From Ramazzottius varieornatus (taxonomy: Eukaryota; Tardigrada; Eutardigrada; Parachela; Ramazzottiidae), in the NCBI GenBank assembly GCA_001949185.1, contig BDGG01000007.1:1686215-1750214 (forward strand): DNA of 64,000 bases, read 5' to 3'. The position numbers and the translations under genes were made by a program. The stretch's first letter is position 1. The number at the start of each line of letters is the position of its first letter. The notes beneath the pieces are model-generated. The model was not told where the DNA came from. It ran no database searches and was given only the letters and a program-made list of their open reading frames with translations. This document shows positions 60,601 through 64,000 of this stretch, one piece after another.

Positions 60601-63600
60601 AACATGCCACCAGTCCGACTCCCCTCCGCAGCCATCACCCACGAACCCTACTTCACCAACTTTGCTCAACTTCTCCGCAAGAACATGCCGCCTGCTCCAC
60701 CACAGCTCCTGAAGAACCCTGGCAGGAAAGACAACGGACCCGGCAAGGTAAGAATTGGCCAAAGTGATGTGTGATAATGTTGTGTAATGCGATGAAATAT
60801 GTTGTGGCAATGCCAGAGACGTTTCAAAAGCATCAGTCAGCAGTAGGAAAACATTATGGTTTCGGTGGATGGTAAGACACGTCATCGATGAGAGGGACTA
60901 TGCAGTACAGCATATAATCTATTAGTAGAGGCATTTTGGCGATTAGGCTAAGCTTTACGGCTGGCCAGCTTGGGCTCAATCATCGCAACTTCCGGGTGCT
61001 ATAACGGCTCTGGATATCTTCCTGCTGTATAATGCGCTGGGGCTGAGCTTGGGCATCAGGGCCATTATCGGGGTGGGCATATCTGGTTGGGCTCTGGCAA
61101 TTGACAAGAATGCCAGCCTATTAATCTCCTATGGACGATGATGGATAAATGGCATTGAGTGCTAATGTCCAGCGCTCATCCCCACTGTATCGAAATGAAG
61201 GAGCCATCGTCCCTAAGCCCAACAAACACGGCCAAGAGGACATCCGGCCATTGCGTCTGTTGACCAATCTCCCCATGGCCGTCCTAGGTCTAACGAGACA
61301 AAAGCAGGAAGATATCTGACCGGAAGAAGCGCCGCTCAGTGCGCCTATATACTTATTGTAATGAGATGCGCAAGATGCACTGTACTGGAATTATTCCCGC
61401 TCGTCATATATTACCGAATGTAGGACACTTTGTAGTCAATTGATACATATTGAATATGGGCAAAAAGTGTCGGAAAGAGACAAACGCTGTCGAGCGTCAT
61501 AATCCTCATCAATATGCATCAAGGATAGTCTACAATAAGCCTCTCACGTGCCGCCTCTGTCTTGCATCATCGCTACTTTACCCCAACTCTCTGTCGGCTT
61601 AGCGAAAAAAATACACAAAAATGCTGGTAATTTTTGTGTTGGTCTGGTTGTAGGTCAAAGTCTTGTTGAGAGTGGCCGGCCCGCAAGAAGAGAGCGGAAC
61701 TTCGTGGATGAGCATTGATCAGCGCCGGAAGCAAGTCAATCTGCTGGATCCCAGCATGGTGGCGCACTACTCGAGCTCCACTGTCGCCCAACGCTCACGT
61801 TCGGCCCTTCCGCCCGCTCCCAAGATGTTCACTTTCGATAGTATCTTCGCCCCAGATACTTCGCAGAGCGAGATGGCCGCCACGGCCTTGGTCGACCTCC
61901 TCCACTCCGTCGTCAACGGCGTCGATGGGTGCCTCATCAGCCATGGTCAAGCCAAACTCGGTAAGGTTAGCATTCCTCTTGATATTTCCAGAGGTTCTTT
62001 ACCTCACTCTAATGCTAAATGGGGAAAATTGTGGCATAAGTCAGCAAAGCAACCTCAACAAGATTGATTTTCCAAGTGGTGCATGGTATTAGCCACTAGT
62101 ACCGGAAACGTGCGCCACTTGGGAACGCAACTGGATCGTCTTCCCAAGTGGCGCACGGTGTCGGCTACTAGCACCGGTTGCGTGCGTCATTTGGGTAAAC
62201 AGTCTTGTCGAGTTCCCAGATACTATTCTCAGAGACTTCTGCTGAAGTATAAAAGTTTGGATGAGGTACGAAAAAGCCATGTTGGCAAGATGGGAGCACT
62301 TTGATGAATCATAGCCTGTCGTGCTGGGGGTGGAAAATGGTGATGGATGTGGTCTGTTCATAACGAGAAAGTAAGATGTGGCAATCAAGTACTCAAGTTG
62401 GAAGAATTGGTCGACGTTATGTCGAGTTCGTGGTGACAGAGCGTGGACGATGATCCAATTGATAGGCTGCATAAATTGCAGAATTGACCGCAATATCCAC
62501 TGGGGCTCTTCCAGCAAGCTTTCACGTGTTCCGCATATCCGCATATCCGCATGTTCACCCTCAGACAAACAAGGGACTCCTTAGCTGTAGTCAGCTTTAA
62601 TAGCTTTGATATTGCACTGTTTGCTGACACCTAATTGCATTAAAAGCTAAACTCAATGACATTACAAGCAGCACAATCAACCTCGGAATGCACACTTTGC
62701 AGCCAAATGCAAAATTGAGTGGCATTTAGCACTAAAGTGAGGTAAAGGACCTCTGGAAATATCCTGGCCAGATTTCGCTGGGAGAAAATGTGGTCTATTA
62801 AAGCATTTTCTCGACCACTGAAAAGCATCAGGCGACTTTTATCGATTCAGGAATCGACTCTGGCAGAAGTAATTAACCTATTTGTTGTGGTCTGCAGGCA
62901 AAACATACAGCGTGGTGGGTTGCGACTCGTCGGCTACTCATGCCGGACTAATCCCGTCAGCCATGAGCTGGCTGTTCCGCTTAATGGAAGAAGAGAAGGA
63001 AAAGTCGGGTGTACGCTACACCATCCGCATCTCGGCAGTGGAGGTTTCCGGCTCGCAAGAAACAGTGACGGACCTCTTGGCCGATCAAGCACTGGGTAAG
63101 AGCCTGGCTTCCCCTTTCTGGGTTAAAGACTCGGACTTCCGGCACTTCTTCTCGATATTCTCAATCCTCTTCCTTTGTTCACTGCGACCTCATTTATCTG
63201 ACGTGCGTGCCTGATTATTATAGATCACAAAGCGGGTAATGGTTCGCTGCCTTTTTGCGACGACCCACGCTTCTCCTGCCCGCTGCTGAACCCCAACGAA
63301 CTGCTGGCTAATTCAGCGGAAGAAGCCGCTCGTCTCCTCGATCATTGCTTGTCCATCAGAAGGCAATCCGGCACATCTTCCAGCTCACACATGTTCTTCA
63401 CCCTTCGTCTGTATCAGTATCGTCTTGATAAGAGCGGCGCCGGAGGAGGTAAAGGCCTTTTCCTCCCCTGACTTTTTTAGCTGATGGTCTTTCACAAGTC
63501 AAGATTGAACTGTCTTTTTTGTAGTGAGTGGCGACCGCAGTCGGTTAACGTTGATCGATCTGGGTAGTCAAGCTGGCGACTCGCTGTCCCTGTCGGGCTT

Positions 63601-63943
63601 GGGCAACGTCCTGCTGGCATTGATCAACGGCCAGAAGCATGTGCCCTGCAAGTAAGTCAACGATGGGCTGAAGTGTCTTCCTTCCTCCCTTGATTAGATA
63701 AAGCTGTCCAGCTTCCCTCCTTCCTTCAAGTGTTTTCCTGTACAAGAACAACACTGACTCTTCCGTTTGTGCTTTCTCAGGGACAGCAAGATCAGCCAAC
63801 TTCTCCGCGACTCCCTCAGCAGCGTCAGCAGCCATACGGTCCTCCTCTGCCACGTCAGCTGTGCGACCGACAAGTACCACGAAAGCCTCTCCGTTGTCCA
63901 GATGGCCTCCAGAGTCCATCGCATGAGACGCAAGCGAATCCGA
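51667..63943 (+). CDS. KIF26: KIF26 / VAB-8-type kinesin, 5' part
   Basis: Atypical kinesin-11 family protein. KIF26 and worm VAB-8 bind microtubules without normal motility and guide axon growth and cell migration. Exons: 51667-51893 (proposed first exon), 60411-60747, 61654-61960, 62898-63095, 63224-63448, 63525-63651, 63781-63943, then off the window. Exon 1 ([11 protein letters not shown], eight Pro in a row) joins exon 2 in phase (2-nt overhang). Motor: [34 protein letters not shown]-loop [32 protein letters not shown], then switch I SSSSH where active kinesins have SSRSH, and switch [11 protein letters not shown] where they have [26 protein letters not shown], then [15 protein letters not shown], close the motor. 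The changed switches match KIF26 and predict a dead or slow ATPase. Exon 1 assignment rests on phase and composition only. Confidence 0.88.
51894..60410 (+). other. 8.5-kb first intron of the KIF26-type gene
   Basis: Longest stretch without a supported exon in the window. Many short open frames, none with family signature or paired splice sites. TATA-like words occur (52846, 54403) without a gene attached. Likely regulatory intron DNA, but unspotted small exons or ncRNAs cannot be excluded. Confidence 0.4.
62072..62122. repeat. 51-bp imperfect palindrome, copy 4
   Basis: Arms CCAAGTGGTGCA and TGCGCCACTTGG, core TTAGCC and ACCGG. In KIF26 intron 3, 21 bp before the next copy. Confidence 0.85.
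62144..62194. repeat. 51-bp imperfect palindrome, copy 5
   Basis: Arms CCAAGTGGCGCAC and GTGCGTCATTTGG, core CGGCTACTAGC then ACCGG. Same orientation as copy 4; starts are 72 bp apart. Confidence 0.85.
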
Positions 63944-64000
63944 GTAAGGCCAAACTTGTTCAACTCTTCTGCCTTCTCGTGTCATTTTTCTATGGGCAAT

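Noticed and set aside
22400-62600. tRNA, rRNA or CRISPR-like arrays
   Set aside because: I looked for the B-box GGTTCGAATCC, rRNA cores and regular spacer repeats and found none; the 51-bp palindromes are dispersed, not arrayed.

Overview
The window is nuclear DNA from a small, compact animal genome. Genes on both strands have many short exons, and most introns are 55-120 bp with GT-AG borders (one is GC-AG). The gene set is metazoan: Sos, RCC1, a KIF26/VAB-8 kinesin, a Wide awake/ANKFN1-like protein, SLC44 choline-transporter-like proteins, an amine GPCR and ANKRD29. A two-exon, highly charged LEA (group 3)-like protein, compact introns and mid-range GC suggest a desiccation-tolerant micrometazoan. 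A tardigrade is my best guess, but nothing here proves it.

Layout. 1-1.1 kb: 5' part of a lipid phosphate phosphatase (-). 1.6-3.7 kb: cystathionine gamma-lyase (-). 4.8-10.2 kb: Sos, 17 exons (+). 10.9-12.8 kb: cathepsin D-like aspartic protease (+). 13.7-15.9 kb: RCC1 (+), tail to tail with ANKFN1/Wide awake (-, 17.1-21 kb). 21-23.5 kb: no gene seen. 23.5-24.8 kb: low-complexity secreted acidic protein (-). 25.5-29.0 kb: first SLC44 gene (-). 29.4-30.4 kb: Ly6/uPAR-like GPI protein (+). 31.1-32.4 kb: amine-type GPCR (+). 33.2-34.8 kb: ANKRD29 (+). 35.2-36.8 kb: divergent protein kinase (+). 37.4-38.2 kb: LEA-like protein (+). 38.4-40.4 kb: unrecognised 544-aa protein (+). 40.6-42.6 kb: BTB-domain protein (+). 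42.6-47.7 kb: second SLC44 gene (-), one intron of which carries a foldback element and a transposon-like element with terminal inverted repeats. 48.7-49.1 kb: glycine-rich secreted protein (+). 51.7 kb to the window end: KIF26-type kinesin (+), with a first intron of about 8.5 kb and the motor domain running off the edge.

The genes form no common pathway or operon. Sos (Ras activation), RCC1 (Ran activation), KIF26 (axon and cell migration) and ANKFN1 (sleep/clock output in flies) are conserved single genes. The two SLC44 genes are paralogs 14 kb apart on the same strand.

The main non-genic signal is a family of 51-bp imperfect palindromes. Five copies lie at 15458, 23205, 29629, 62072 and 62144, all of exactly the same length. 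Other notable structures are an 897-bp TIR element with four subterminal motif copies, and a 72-bp tandem duplication that includes the start codon of the kinase gene and creates an upstream ORF. Exon borders were read by eye from splice consensus, phase and family alignment from memory; borders marked approximate may be off by a few bases.
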